A DNA stretch of 64,000 nt from Paenibacillus sp. 453mf (GCF_900116105.1 NZ_FPAC01000002.1:336306-400305), one strand, 5' to 3'. Shown: positions 16,362-26,495, numbered from the stretch's first letter. Notes: a model not told the origin generated them from the sequence alone. Program-made: numbers and translations.

Positions 16362-18203
16362 ATGATTAGTCGAGACTCGCTCGTAAGCCCTGGAGTACAT
16401 TATGAGTGGCTGAAGCAGGAAATAATTAAGGCAGCGCCGTCTTTTGGAATTGATGATATTGGATTTGCCTCAGCGGAACCCTTTGAATCCTTGCGTTCCA
16501 TTTTGCTGGAGCATCGCGCCAAAGGCTATGAGTCAGGATTTGAAGAGCCTGATATTGAGAAACGGGTCAATCCCGCGCTCGAATCGGGTAAGCCTGCTTC
16601 TCTCATCGCCATTGCCATTGCCTACTCTTCCAAGATGAAGGATCCGCCAAAGTCGGAGCCTGGCAGCTATAGAGGGATATTGGCCCGCTCAGCGTGGGGA
16701 CAGGATTACCATCATGTTCTGAGGGCAGCGATGGACAAGCTCACCGCCTTTATCCAGGAGAAGGTTCCGGAGGCGCGCATTGAGAATATGGTGGACACAG
16801 GTGTCCTAGTGGACCGGGCCGTTTCAGAGCGGGCGGGAATCGGCTTTAGCGGCAAGAACTGCGCGATCATATCACCCAAGTTCGGTTCATGGATATTTCT
16901 CGGGGAACTCATAACAGACATTCCTTTTACACCGGATGCACCAGTGACGGAGGGATGCGGTGAATGCACGAAGTGCATTGATGCCTGTCCTACAGGAGCG
17001 CTTGTTGGCCCGGGACAGCTGAATGCCCAGAAGTGCATTTCTTTTTTGACGCAAACCAAAGGCTTTTTGGACGAAGAATATATGAAGAAGATCGGGAATC
17101 GGCTGTACGGCTGTGATACATGCCAGATTGTATGCCCGAAGAATAGAGGGAAAAATTGGGATCATCATCCTGAATTCGCACCAGACCCGGAGATTGTCAA
17201 GCCTTTGCTTAAACCGCTGCTCTCCCTGAGCAACAAGGAATTCAAGGAACGGTTTGGACACAGCTCTGCCGCTTGGCGAGGTAAAAAACCAATACAACGC
17301 AATGCCGTCATCGCGCTTGGTAATTTTAAAGATCAAAGCGCCGTACCAGAGCTGAGCGAAGTATTACTGCGGGATCCTCGTCCCGAACTGAGAGGAACCG
17401 CTGCTTGGTCGCTCAGCCAAATAGGAGGAGAAGAAGCAATGAATGTGATATCGGAAGCTGCTGCAAGAGAACAAGATGGGAACGTGCTGAACATGCTGCA
17501 GAGAGCCCAAGAGAAGCTATTGATGGGGCCTCTATCCGAGAAGAAGAAGTCCGAAGTAGAATTTGCGGCTGAATTTGGTTCATCTGAAACCAATTCATCT
17601 GAAGGCAGTAACAATGAATCGAATATGGCTCTATATCGCAGTGACAACAAGGCAGCCTGGAAGCCTACTCCTGTTACCAAGCTTACGGGTGAGCCGGTCT
17701 ATTATCATGAAATATCAACTGAGGCCGGAGAGCTTACACTTTGTGCTACGGAGCAGGGACTTGCAAGGCTTGATTTTGGTAACTATACCGTAAGAGAGGC
17801 GCACCTGCAGCAATGGGCTCGAACTTGGCTGGGTGAATATCACTTTGTACATGACCCATCCCGTTTCCAGGAAGCGACATGGCAGCTTCAGGAATATTTG
17901 TCTGGAGAGCGTACAGAGTTCCAGCTTCAGCTGGATCTTAGAGGAACTCCGTTTGAGCTGCAGGTATGGCAGGCACTCACAGAAATTCCATATGGTCAGC
18001 ATGTCTCAAGTCTCGGATTAGCGGAAAAGATAGGAAGACCGAAAGCTGTCCGTTCGGTTGTGGCGGCTGTATCCAAAAATCCGCTTCCAATTATTATTCC
18101 TCATCACCGCTTGACGGGCAGTGAGGGAGGAGTAACGATATACCCTGGAGGACTTCATGTGAAGGAACGCCTGCTCTCATTGGAAGGGCAGTCTTCGAAT
18201 TGA
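16362..18203 (+). CDS. queG: QueG epoxyqueuosine reductase fused to an alkyltransferase-like (ATL) domain
   Basis: A 613-residue two-domain protein. Residues 1 to about 385 are QueG, the cobalamin-dependent enzyme that reduces epoxyqueuosine to queuosine in tRNA. Both ferredoxin-type clusters are present: CGECTKCIDACPTGA near 199 and YGCDTCQIVCPKN near 250. HEAT-like repeats follow (RNAVIALGNFKDQSAVPEL). A Ser/Glu/Asn-rich linker (about 395-440) leads to an O6-alkylguanine-DNA alkyltransferase fold (FELQVWQALTEIPYGQ, then GRPKAVRSVVAAVSKNPLP). The acceptor motif PCHR reads PHHR here (His 581), so the domain cannot take up alkyl groups through cysteine. The frame is open throughout. An in-frame TTG at 16344 is rejected because AGAGGTGAT precedes ATG 16362. 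The link between the domains is unknown. Confidence 0.9.
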   Translation: MISRDSLVSPGVHYEWLKQEIIKAAPSFGIDDIGFASAEPFESLRSILLEHRAKGYESGFEEPDIEKRVNPALESGKPASLIAIAIAYSSKMKDPPKSEPGSYRGILARSAWGQDYHHVLRAAMDKLTAFIQEKVPEARIENMVDTGVLVDRAVSERAGIGFSGKNCAIISPKFGSWIFLGELITDIPFTPDAPVTEGCGECTKCIDACPTGALVGPGQLNAQKCISFLTQTKGFLDEEYMKKIGNRLYGCDTCQIVCPKNRGKNWDHHPEFAPDPEIVKPLLKPLLSLSNKEFKERFGHSSAAWRGKKPIQRNAVIALGNFKDQSAVPELSEVLLRDPRPELRGTAAWSLSQIGGEEAMNVISEAAAREQDGNVLNMLQRAQEKLLMGPLSEKKKSEVEFAAEFGSSETNSSEGSNNESNMALYRSDNKAAWKPTPVTKLTGEPVYYHEISTEAGELTLCATEQGLARLDFGNYTVREAHLQQWARTWLGEYHFVHDPSRFQEATWQLQEYLSGERTEFQLQLDLRGTPFELQVWQALTEIPYGQHVSSLGLAEKIGRPKAVRSVVAAVSKNPLPIIIPHHRLTGSEGGVTIYPGGLHVKERLLSLEGQSSN

Positions 18204-18306
18204 CTCTAACACCAAATTGCGTTTGCTAGCCGCGTTTCTACATGCTATGATATCGTGTATGATGCGTTAAAAATAGCAATCAAGCGAAAAACAGGGGTGT
18301 ATAAGT

Positions 18307-18567
18307 ATGGATATCGTTATTCCCATTATTACACTAATTGTGGGCCTCGTTGGGGGATTCTTTATCGGTGCATTTTATCTGCGCAAGCAGCTTGAGAAGA
18401 TGCAGAGTGATCCTGAAGCTCTACAAAAAATGGCAAAACAAATGGGCTACAATTTGAACAGCAAGCAGATGCAGCGTGCTCAACAGATGATGAAATCCCA
18501 GCAAGGCGGAAACGGTGCAGGCAAGATGCAGCCGCCTATGCGCAAGAATCAGGGAAGAAAAAGATAA
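18307..18567 (+). CDS. YneF-like small membrane protein (UPF0154)
   Basis: An 86-residue protein with one N-terminal membrane helix (IVIPIITLIVGLVGGFFIGAF) and a basic, Gln/Met-rich cytoplasmic tail (SKQMQRAQQMMKSQ). Placement of YLRKQLEKM right after the helix and MAKQMGYNLNSKQM is that of UPF0154/YneF proteins, which are widespread in Firmicutes and have no settled function. Start ATG 18307 follows AGGGGTG. folE begins 57 bases downstream, so the two may be co-transcribed. Confidence 0.85.
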   Translation: MDIVIPIITLIVGLVGGFFIGAFYLRKQLEKMQSDPEALQKMAKQMGYNLNSKQMQRAQQMMKSQQGGNGAGKMQPPMRKNQGRKR

Positions 18568-18624
18568 TGCTGCAATCTTGCCTGCCAGGTACAGGTGTAT
18601 GCCGCTTGGGAGGAGGAAGAAGGA

Positions 18625-19218
18625 ATGGCTGGAGTTAAAGATTACATGAACTCATCTGTCGGCGCGAATCGCGAGAAGATTGAGTATCATGTTGAACAGA
18701 TATTGAAGCTGATCGGTGAGGACACAGAACGTGAAGGTCTGCTGGAAACACCGGCTAGAGTTACCCGCATGTACGAAGAAATTTTTGCGGGCTATGAAGT
18801 AGATCCTAGAGATGTACTTGGTGTAACTTTTGATGAGAACCATGAGGAGCTCGTCATTGTGAAGGATATTGTGTACTACAGTCAATGCGAGCATCATATG
18901 GCTCCTTTCTTCGGCAAGGTCCATATCGGATATGTGCCAAGTGGACAAATTGTCGGACTTAGCAAGCTTGCAAGATTGGTTGAGGCCGTAACTCGCCGTT
19001 TGCAGGTGCAGGAGCGGATTACTTCTCAAATTGCAGACATCCTTGAGGACGCGCTTAAACCGAACGGTGTTATGGTTGTTGTAGAAGGAGAGCATCTGTG
19101 TATGTGTGCTCGTGGTGTGAAGAAGCCGGGCAGCAAGACGGTAACTTCTGCTACGCGTGGTACATTCCGGGATAATGCCGCTTCTCGGGCGGAGTTTTTG
19201 TCTCTTGTTAAAGGTTAA
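18625..19218 (+). CDS. folE: GTP cyclohydrolase I
   Basis: A 197-residue enzyme catalysing the first step from GTP to dihydroneopterin triphosphate for folate synthesis. Zinc-binding and active-site segments are complete: SQCEHHMAPFFGKVHIGYVP, GLSKLARLVEAVTRRLQVQE, and EGEHLCMCARGVKKPGSKT. An in-frame GTG at 18595 exists, but GGGAGGAGGAAG at 18608-18619 lies between it and ATG 18625, which gives the usual N-terminus. A terminator follows directly. Besides folate, the product can feed queuosine synthesis, which places it sensibly near queG. Confidence 0.95.
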   Translation: MAGVKDYMNSSVGANREKIEYHVEQILKLIGEDTEREGLLETPARVTRMYEEIFAGYEVDPRDVLGVTFDENHEELVIVKDIVYYSQCEHHMAPFFGKVHIGYVPSGQIVGLSKLARLVEAVTRRLQVQERITSQIADILEDALKPNGVMVVVEGEHLCMCARGVKKPGSKTVTSATRGTFRDNAASRAEFLSLVKG

Positions 19219-19231
19219 TTTCGAATACCGA

Positions 19232-19264
19232 AAGTCTTGATCGTATTGATCAAGGCTTTTTTAT
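19232..19264 (+). terminator. Rho-independent terminator after folE
   Basis: AAGTCTTGATC and GATCAAGGCTT form the stem, with a TTTTTT tail. Confidence 0.85.
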
Positions 19265-19292
19265 CATACCCTAGCGAGAATCCCCCCGCTTC

Positions 19293-19480
19293 AAGCAATT
19301 CCTAGACAAGTGGAATACAACTTATGCGGAAACCGGCATAGGGTTGTTGTACAACAAATGTGCCACACAACTGGTGAGGTCAAACTTCTATCTATACGGG
19401 AATGGAGTTGTCCATCCTGCAGGACGTGCCATGATCGGGATGACAATGCCGCTCAAAATATTAAGCGAGTCGCTGTATAG
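19293..19480 (+). pseudogene. tnpB: tnpB remnant (RNA-guided nuclease family), deleted and frame-shifted
   Basis: Two TnpB fragments in different frames are visible. The first (19293-19373) reads KQFLDKWNTTYAETGIGLLY then NKCATQL, the N-terminal helical part of OrfB proteins. The second (19427-19480) reads CHDRDDNAAQNIKRVAV then stop, the C-terminal end with the zinc-finger cysteine and the HDRDxNAAxNI segment of the RuvC-like core. The roughly 300 residues between them are missing, so no nuclease can be made. These are long-standing hallmarks of decayed IS605-type accessory genes. Confidence 0.75.
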
Positions 19481-19603
19481 CCGCTAAGCTCAACAAGTTA
19501 TGGGAACCACAGCTTCTCTTGGGGTACTGACAAGTAGACAACTTCAAACCGATGGGTTTGACAAAAAGAATCCCCCGCCTCTTTAGGTGGTGGGAGTGTT
19601 CAA
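19481..19603 (+). ncRNA. possible omega-RNA-like 3' segment of the tnpB relic
   Basis: The 120 bases after the tnpB stop (GCTAAGCTC, then TGGGAACCACAGCTTCT, GGGGTACTGACAAGTAGACAA, ending in the CCCCCGCCT hairpin) have the layout of TnpB-associated guide RNA scaffolds, which overlap the tnpB 3' end and finish at the element's right-end hairpin. If it is transcribed, the 'guide' would be the bases just before lipL. No partner nuclease remains here, so function is doubtful. Confidence 0.35.
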
Positions 19604-19621
19604 TAGGGGGAGAGGGCTCAT

Positions 19622-20437
19622 ATGTCAACGGAAGATACACTGCTTCGCAAATTCAAGGAGATCCAGATCTGGGAATCACCGCTCATGAAGAAGGATGAGG
19701 ACGTGCTTGAAGCCTTTGCATGGGAAGAGGTCATGTGCAGGCAAGTGGGGCTGGGGCATCGCCCTGTCGCTCATCTCTGGCGTCATGAGAATGCACTTGT
19801 CATCGGTCTCAGAGACCGTAGGCTGAAGAAGGCCGAGGAAGCGATGCAGCGATTTCAGAACAAAGGTATAAGCTCCTGTGTGCGTCCTTCCGGAGGTGCA
19901 GCGGTCAGACTGACAAGAGGAGTGGTTAATTTCAGTCTCATTCTACCGAATCCTGGACAAGCAATTAACATCCATGATGATTTTAAATCCATGGTTGATT
20001 ATATTCGGAAGGCTATTCTTCCCTGGGGCGGTCAAGCAGTAGCAGGAGAAATCGAAGGGGCATATTGCCCGGGAGATTATGATATCGCTATAGAGGGACG
20101 GAAATTTTGCGGAATTGCCCAGCGCCGGTTGGCCAAAGCCTATCTTGTTACCGGCTTTATCATCATAGAAGGAAAAGGGGATGAGCTGACAGAGGACATC
20201 ATCCAGTTCTATGATCAGGCAGCTGGAGATGCGGAAGAGGGCTATCCTCAAGTGAAGTACGGAAGCATGGGAAGTCTAAACGAGCTGTCAGGCGTACCCT
20301 CTGCTGAGGCGTATATGCAGTCATTAATAGAAGTCATTAGTGCCTCGGCAGAGAAGGTATATACCGGAGTTCGGCCATCGGTTCCTCGATCTGACGTGGA
20401 ACGCACGGTCGCCGTATTAAAAGAGCGTTACGATTAA
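19622..20437 (+). CDS. lipL: octanoyl-[GcvH]:protein N-octanoyltransferase
   Basis: A 271-residue member of the lipoate/biotin ligase fold. LipL moves octanoyl groups from GcvH to the E2 subunits of 2-oxoacid dehydrogenases in Bacilli. Diagnostic segments are RPSGGAAVRLTRGVVNFSLIL near 90-110 and EGAYCPGDYDIAIEGRKFCGIAQRR near 143-167, where the first Cys matches the LipL nucleophile. The absence of the C-terminal domain of LplA ligases also supports LipL over a lipoate ligase. ATG 19622 follows GGGGGAGAGGG. The gene begins 17 bases after the IS-relic hairpin and ends at a perfect hairpin. Confidence 0.88.
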   Translation: MSTEDTLLRKFKEIQIWESPLMKKDEDVLEAFAWEEVMCRQVGLGHRPVAHLWRHENALVIGLRDRRLKKAEEAMQRFQNKGISSCVRPSGGAAVRLTRGVVNFSLILPNPGQAINIHDDFKSMVDYIRKAILPWGGQAVAGEIEGAYCPGDYDIAIEGRKFCGIAQRRLAKAYLVTGFIIIEGKGDELTEDIIQFYDQAAGDAEEGYPQVKYGSMGSLNELSGVPSAEAYMQSLIEVISASAEKVYTGVRPSVPRSDVERTVAVLKERYD

Positions 20438-20464
20438 GCTCCTCAAAAAAGGTGCAGTGACAAT

Positions 20465-20490
20465 AAAAGACCTCGGAGCGAGGTCTTTTA
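20465..20490. terminator. Bidirectional terminator between lipL and the long SOD gene
   Basis: AAAAGACCTCG-GAG-CGAGGTCTTTT is a perfect 11-base stem with T runs on both strands. Confidence 0.92.
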
Positions 20491-20574
20491 CTTTGAGAAT
20501 AGGGATGCGATTATATCGTTCGTTCTGATTATTGTCAGAATCTATGTGGGGTTGACTCTATGTTTTCTTTACTG

Positions 20575-21792
20575 TCAATAAGGAGTCCATTTCAGCTTGC
20601 GCGCTTCCTGGAATCGCTCCGCAACGGCAGGCCAATATACGACGTTCCACCAATCCATAATGTATTTCTTGCGCTCATTCTGATGCTTCAAATAATAGGC
20701 ATGCTCCCACACATCCAGTGGAAGCAGAGGAACAATATCATACTGGGATAAATTTTGATGCTTCTCCGCTTGTAATATTTCTAGCCGGTGCGCTCTTGGA
20801 CTCCACACCAATACAGCCCAGCCACCGCCTTCTACTTTGTTCGCTGCTTCTGTGAAGTGCTTCTTAAATGCGTCAAAGCTCCCGAAATCCTTTCTGATCT
20901 GTTCTCCGAGTGACCCGACAGGCTTTCCACCGCCATTCGGGTTCATTGTGTTCCAGAAGATGGTATGGAGATAATGTCCTGCTCCGTTAAAGGCCAACTC
21001 TCGTTCCCAATGCTTCACAAGATCAAAATTTCCGGTTTGCCGTGCTTCCTGAAGCTTCTTCTCAGCGATGTTAAGATCATCTACATAGGTCTTGTGATGC
21101 TTGTCATGGTGGATGCGCATCGTTTTCTCATCAATATAGGGCTCTAGCGCATTATAGGGATAAGGCAGTGGCGGCAGCTTGTGCCCCCCAATCGGAACAG
21201 GAGATGTAGGAGGAGAGGCGTCTTCTGCGGCGATATCGGATACAGTGAGAGCTTTAGATAATTCCTGAACCAATTCTTCAGAAGCTCCGGTTCGCGGTGC
21301 TGTTACGTCCGGGTAAGGGAAGGGCTCTTCGTTCCAGGTGCTTCCAGGTCTTACTCTCTGGGAGATGGCAGCCGGATGGTCCAGTCCCCGGAGTTTATTC
21401 ACAGTCTGCTCTGATTGGTCCTGGATGTATCGAAATACAACCTCCGCAGCAGGGTTACCTGATAGAGCTGCGCTATGCTCAAGAATGTGCCCGAGGTGAC
21501 GATGGAATTCCTTCGATTGGTTAAACGAAGCGGCAAGCAGCACATCCAGCTGACCAAGCGCATAATCATCCGGCGGCTGCACGCCCGTTCTTACCCTCTG
21601 CAGCAGATCATCTGCTGCAGAGGCAGATCGTTGGAATACGCTTCCCCATTCATTGAGAAGCTTCACATAGGCATCCTCCAGCTCCGGTGCAATCGATGTG
21701 ATCATATTTGTGCATCCCATTTCAGTATCCTTCCAAGACCGAATTTCTTCTAACGCGCGCAGCGGTAAATAGGGTCCATAACTGAGCTCCAT
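20575..21792 (-). CDS. Fe/Mn superoxide dismutase with N-terminal helical extension
   Basis: A 405-residue protein, twice normal SOD length. Residues about 200-405 are a full Fe/Mn SOD: LPPLPYPYNALEPYIDEKTM, ligand His in MRIHHDKHHKTYV, His in GAGHYLHTIFWNTMNPNGGG, and Asp/His in [19 protein letters not shown]. Residues 1-150 are alpha-helical with several His and Glu (FNQSKEFHRHLGHILEHSA), like DUF2935 helical bundles. A Pro/Ser/Thr-rich linker follows. On the minus strand GGGAGGTGCC lies inside the longer TTG-started frame from 21810 and is placed for ATG 21792. Similar extended SODs (SodF type) occur in Bacilli. Metal choice and localisation are uncertain. Confidence 0.88.
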   Translation of the reverse strand: MELSYGPYLPLRALEEIRSWKDTEMGCTNMITSIAPELEDAYVKLLNEWGSVFQRSASAADDLLQRVRTGVQPPDDYALGQLDVLLAASFNQSKEFHRHLGHILEHSAALSGNPAAEVVFRYIQDQSEQTVNKLRGLDHPAAISQRVRPGSTWNEEPFPYPDVTAPRTGASEELVQELSKALTVSDIAAEDASPPTSPVPIGGHKLPPLPYPYNALEPYIDEKTMRIHHDKHHKTYVDDLNIAEKKLQEARQTGNFDLVKHWERELAFNGAGHYLHTIFWNTMNPNGGGKPVGSLGEQIRKDFGSFDAFKKHFTEAANKVEGGGWAVLVWSPRAHRLEILQAEKHQNLSQYDIVPLLPLDVWEHAYYLKHQNERKKYIMDWWNVVYWPAVAERFQEARKLKWTPY

Positions 21793-21940
21793 AAGCTCGG
21801 CACCTCCCAAGATGGATTCTTATTCAAACAAATACTGTGCATAGCAGCAGACGGCGTAATGATCTAACGTATACTTATTCTCATTAGAGCTTGTACTATG
21901 ATGACTTGTCAAAATAAGAGAGGATATAAAAAAGGATATG

Positions 21941-21968
21941 AAAAAGGCACCTTTTTAAAGGTGCCTCA
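21941..21968 (-). terminator. Terminator after membrane-anchored hydrolase
   Basis: On the minus strand GAGGCACCTTT pairs with AAAGGTGCC and is followed by TTTTTC. Confidence 0.85.
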
Positions 21969-21975
21969 GCTTGAT

Positions 21976-22968
21976 CTATTTTTGAGCGAGACTTATACCG
22001 CCAAGGAATGAAGAAACCTTGTTCAAGTACTCTCTGGGATGCTCTCTATATATGAGCTCATGACGTGCTTCCTCTACGATCCACACATCAGAGTTCGGAT
22101 TGGTCTGGTTGCTCGCAAAGAGCTCTGCCATTGGATAAGGGGCCTTCTCATCCTGGGTTCCGTGGATGAAGAAGATAGGAATATCATAAGCTTTCGAACT
22201 TACCTCCTGATAAGGAATGGAGTTTAGGCTGGTGCCATTCAGAATCGGGAACAGCATCGTTAGAATTTGTAGGGTAGGCTGCTTCGGCAAATCAATCTGA
22301 TTCTGTATATTATGATACAGCGTATCCGGCTCCAGCAGGAACGTGCTGTCTAGAATCATGGCATCAATGTCCTCTGTTTGAAGGGCGGCCTGAAGAGCTG
22401 TCCCTGCTCCCATAGAGAAGCCCCATACGACAACTTCTTGAGCTCCTTTTTGCTTAGCGAGCTGAACTGCGCCAAGAAGCTGCTTCGATTCTGCCTTTCC
22501 TCCGGTAGCAACGACTCTTGTGTTTTGGGAAGCGAAGCCGTAATCAAACATAATGACATTAAAATTTTGCTGATGAGCGTAATGGGCCAGATCATACATG
22601 GGAATCCATGATTCTTCCCGGTTAGCTCCATAGCCGTGACTGAACACGATTGTTTTGCTGCTGTTCTCCTCTGCAGGGATGTACCATCCACTAACGCTCC
22701 GGCTTCCGTCTGAGGCAGGGAAAGTCACCTCTTCATACTCCATCCCCTTGGACAGCATGGGGTTTGAATACACCGGAGCTACCGCCGGGTAGGATAACAC
22801 CCATGCGATATAGGCATGAAGAGCAATAAAGCAAAATACGAGAAAGAATATGATCGATAATATTAGGGCAACCACGATATGCTTAAAACGGATGAGCCGA
22901 GTGGAAAGTGCGGGAGGAGCACTTGATACGTTCTGCTTAAGAGATCTATTCTCGGATATAGGAAACAT
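21976..22968 (-). CDS. membrane-anchored alpha/beta hydrolase
   Basis: A 330-residue protein with one N-terminal transmembrane helix (HIVVALILSIIFFLVFCFIAL) and an extracytoplasmic or peripheral alpha/beta hydrolase domain. The oxyanion strand is FSHGYGANREES, the nucleophile elbow is GFSMGAG, the acid lies in FFIHGTQDEKAPY, and the His is in EARHELIYREHP. This is the BAAT/esterase-like S9/S15-related group often annotated as 'alpha/beta hydrolase'. Of two adjacent ATGs (22971, 22968) the second has better spacing from AAGGAGG. The substrate is unknown. Confidence 0.88.
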   Translation of the reverse strand: MFPISENRSLKQNVSSAPPALSTRLIRFKHIVVALILSIIFFLVFCFIALHAYIAWVLSYPAVAPVYSNPMLSKGMEYEEVTFPASDGSRSVSGWYIPAEENSSKTIVFSHGYGANREESWIPMYDLAHYAHQQNFNVIMFDYGFASQNTRVVATGGKAESKQLLGAVQLAKQKGAQEVVVWGFSMGAGTALQAALQTEDIDAMILDSTFLLEPDTLYHNIQNQIDLPKQPTLQILTMLFPILNGTSLNSIPYQEVSSKAYDIPIFFIHGTQDEKAPYPMAELFASNQTNPNSDVWIVEEARHELIYREHPREYLNKVSSFLGGISLAQK

Positions 22969-23319
22969 CATACTCCTCCTTCCAGAAGAATGTTAAATAG
23001 GACTAATTTACTAAATCCAACCTGTGAACAAAGATGAGGTTGGTATAACTTTATTCTTTATCCTATGATGCGTCCTGTCTAAAGTCAATTGATTGGGACT
23101 AATTGTTACACACTTGTAATGTAAGTGAAATTAATGGTGAAAAATGTTTGTCAAGTGAAGGAAGACTTATTCCAAAATCTCTCCATTATGATCGATTGTT
23201 GAGAGAAATGAGCTTGTTTAATTGAGATTAATTCTCAATTAAATCTTTACTTTGGTCATCAATTCTCTTATAATTTATGTAACCAGGTTTCACGTGATGA
23301 AACAGAGAGGGGATTATGC
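22969..23319 (+). promoter_or_regulatory. Divergent region with promoter and two palindromes ahead of iclR-family gene
   Basis: No gene lies in these 350 bases. AATTGAGA-TTAAT-TCTCAATT (23220-23240) is a perfect inverted repeat. TTTACT (23246-23251), a 17-base spacer and TATAAT (23269-23274) make a sigma-A-like promoter. GTTTCA-CGTGA-TGAAAC (23287-23303) lies just after it, in the expected leader, and is a good candidate for an autoregulatory operator. Confidence 0.55.
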
Positions 23320-24069
23320 ATGGAAGAGCAAGATCGCAAATTAACGGTACGAGCGGTCGAGAGGGCATTGGACATTTTGTTATGCTTTACAGAGCAATCA
23401 GATCTGGGTCTTACCGAAATTTCTGGCAAGATCGGTTTACATAAAAGTACGGTGCATCGTTTGCTGACAACACTTGAGGACAGGGGATTTGTTGTGCGTA
23501 ATCCTTTGACGGAGAAGTATCGGCTTGGCATTCGAATTTGGGAGCTTGCGGCACATATGTCCCAGAGTGATGACCCGGCCATCCTCTTGCTGCCTGCAAT
23601 GGAGCGCCTTCGTGATCGCTTGGGAGAAACGGTTAGCTTGTATTTGAAGGATGGCAATGAACGGATACGCGTTCAGGCCGTGCAGAGCAATCAAGCGATT
23701 CGAAGGGTAGCACCTGTAGGTGTAAGGCTGCCATTGTCGGTTGGAGCATCGAGTAAAGTGTTGGTTGCGTTTGCAGCAAGAGAAGAGCAGGAGCAGCTGA
23801 TACGCAATTTTGATACCCCCTTGTCAGTTGATCAAGATATTTATTTGAGTCAGCTGCAAGAAATCAGGGAATTGGGATATGCAACGAGCTATGAAGAGAG
23901 AGAGCCTGGAGCAGCAGCCGTATCAGCGCCGATCTTTGATCGCAAGGGCAATGTGGCAGCGGCCTTGTCTTTATCCGGACCGATAAGCAGGCTGTCGGAA
24001 GAGACGCTTCGGGAATACGCACCTATTGTTATGGAGACAGCCGCGCAAATGGGATTTATGCTGAGGTAG
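23320..24069 (+). CDS. IclR-family transcriptional regulator
   Basis: A 249-residue regulator. The winged helix-turn-helix is at residues about 10-75 (AVERALDILLCFTEQSDLGLTE, then IGLHKSTVHRLLTTLEDRGFV). A GAF-like effector domain follows (VRLPLSVGASSKVLVAF) and the C-terminal signature GYATSYEEREPGAAAVSAPIFD is present. IclR proteins usually control one small-molecule catabolic operon and themselves. No target gene adjoins it; thiC downstream has its own riboswitch. ATG 23320 follows AGAGAGGGG. A palindrome in its leader suggests autoregulation. Confidence 0.93.
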   Translation: MEEQDRKLTVRAVERALDILLCFTEQSDLGLTEISGKIGLHKSTVHRLLTTLEDRGFVVRNPLTEKYRLGIRIWELAAHMSQSDDPAILLLPAMERLRDRLGETVSLYLKDGNERIRVQAVQSNQAIRRVAPVGVRLPLSVGASSKVLVAFAAREEQEQLIRNFDTPLSVDQDIYLSQLQEIRELGYATSYEEREPGAAAVSAPIFDRKGNVAAALSLSGPISRLSEETLREYAPIVMETAAQMGFMLR

Positions 24070-24186
24070 CTCTCCTTTGTAATGAACGAATGGAGAATAA
24101 AGGTTGAAAATGTGCTGTGAATGAGATAATCTTGTATGGACCTCAATTTAGACGAAGGATAGGGGTCAAACATGAATAACAATAAC

Positions 24187-24287
24187 AATTTACTAGGGGA
24201 GCCCGAAATGCCGGGCTGAGATGGTACTGCAAGGTGCCGGACTCTTTGTACCTGATCTGGATCATACCAGCGTAGGGAAGTAATTGG
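24187..24287 (+). ncRNA. TPP (thiamine pyrophosphate) riboswitch
   Basis: Both conserved TPP-aptamer blocks are present: CCGGGCTGAGATGGTACTGC on the 5' side and ACCTGATCTGGATCATACCA then GCGTAGGGAAGTA on the 3' side, closed by AATTTACT/AGTAATT as P1. It lies upstream of thiC with a terminator hairpin between, so TPP would cause premature termination. Confidence 0.96.
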
Positions 24288-24387
24288 CGATAAATATCGA
24301 TAAGATCCGTGATATATGGTGAAGGTTCTGCTATTAACCTATGCAGCTCCATTAGCCTGTACACAACACAAGATCTTATATGGATTA

Positions 24388-24426
24388 GAGCTGATTCCCC
24401 CTGTGGGAATCAGCTCTTTTTGTTGC
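24388..24426 (+). terminator. Riboswitch-controlled terminator ahead of thiC
   Basis: GAGCTGATTCCCC pairs with GGGAATCAGCTC and is followed by TTTTTG. It sits between the TPP aptamer and the thiC start and is the likely off-state hairpin. Confidence 0.88.
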
Positions 24427-24461
24427 TGCAGCTTCTATATAACTGGCTATCGTTTGTATAG

Positions 24462-26336
<1,875 letters not shown>

Positions 26337-26495
26337 TTAGATCCTTACCGTTTACATTAGGAAAATAATGAGAGAGGCCGTTTCACAGATTGCAGATTCT
26401 CTAGTTGGGTAAAATAAATGTGAGAGCCATAGGAATGTGAGAGCGATATGACAGCTGTCAAAATTTCATATGATGCCAAGGAGGGAATCGCATTT

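Larger units (their letters stand above)
19270..19605 (+). mobile_element. Relic of an IS200/IS605-family (IS1341-like) element
   Basis: This stretch between folE and lipL carries pieces of a tnpB gene and ends in a hairpin typical of the right end of these elements: CCCCCGCCT-CTTTA-GGTGGTGGGAG at 19571-19596, followed by TGTTCAA. The left side begins GAATCCCCCCGCTTCAAGC, which itself looks like half of such an end hairpin. No tnpA is present and the tnpB is internally deleted, so the element is dead. The region between the tnpB stop and the hairpin resembles the 3' part from which TnpB guide (omega) RNA is made. Confidence 0.7.

Noticed and set aside
19558..19588. TTGACA in the IS relic as a lipL promoter
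   Set aside because: No acceptable -10 hexamer lies 16-18 bases downstream; the match is within the element's right end.
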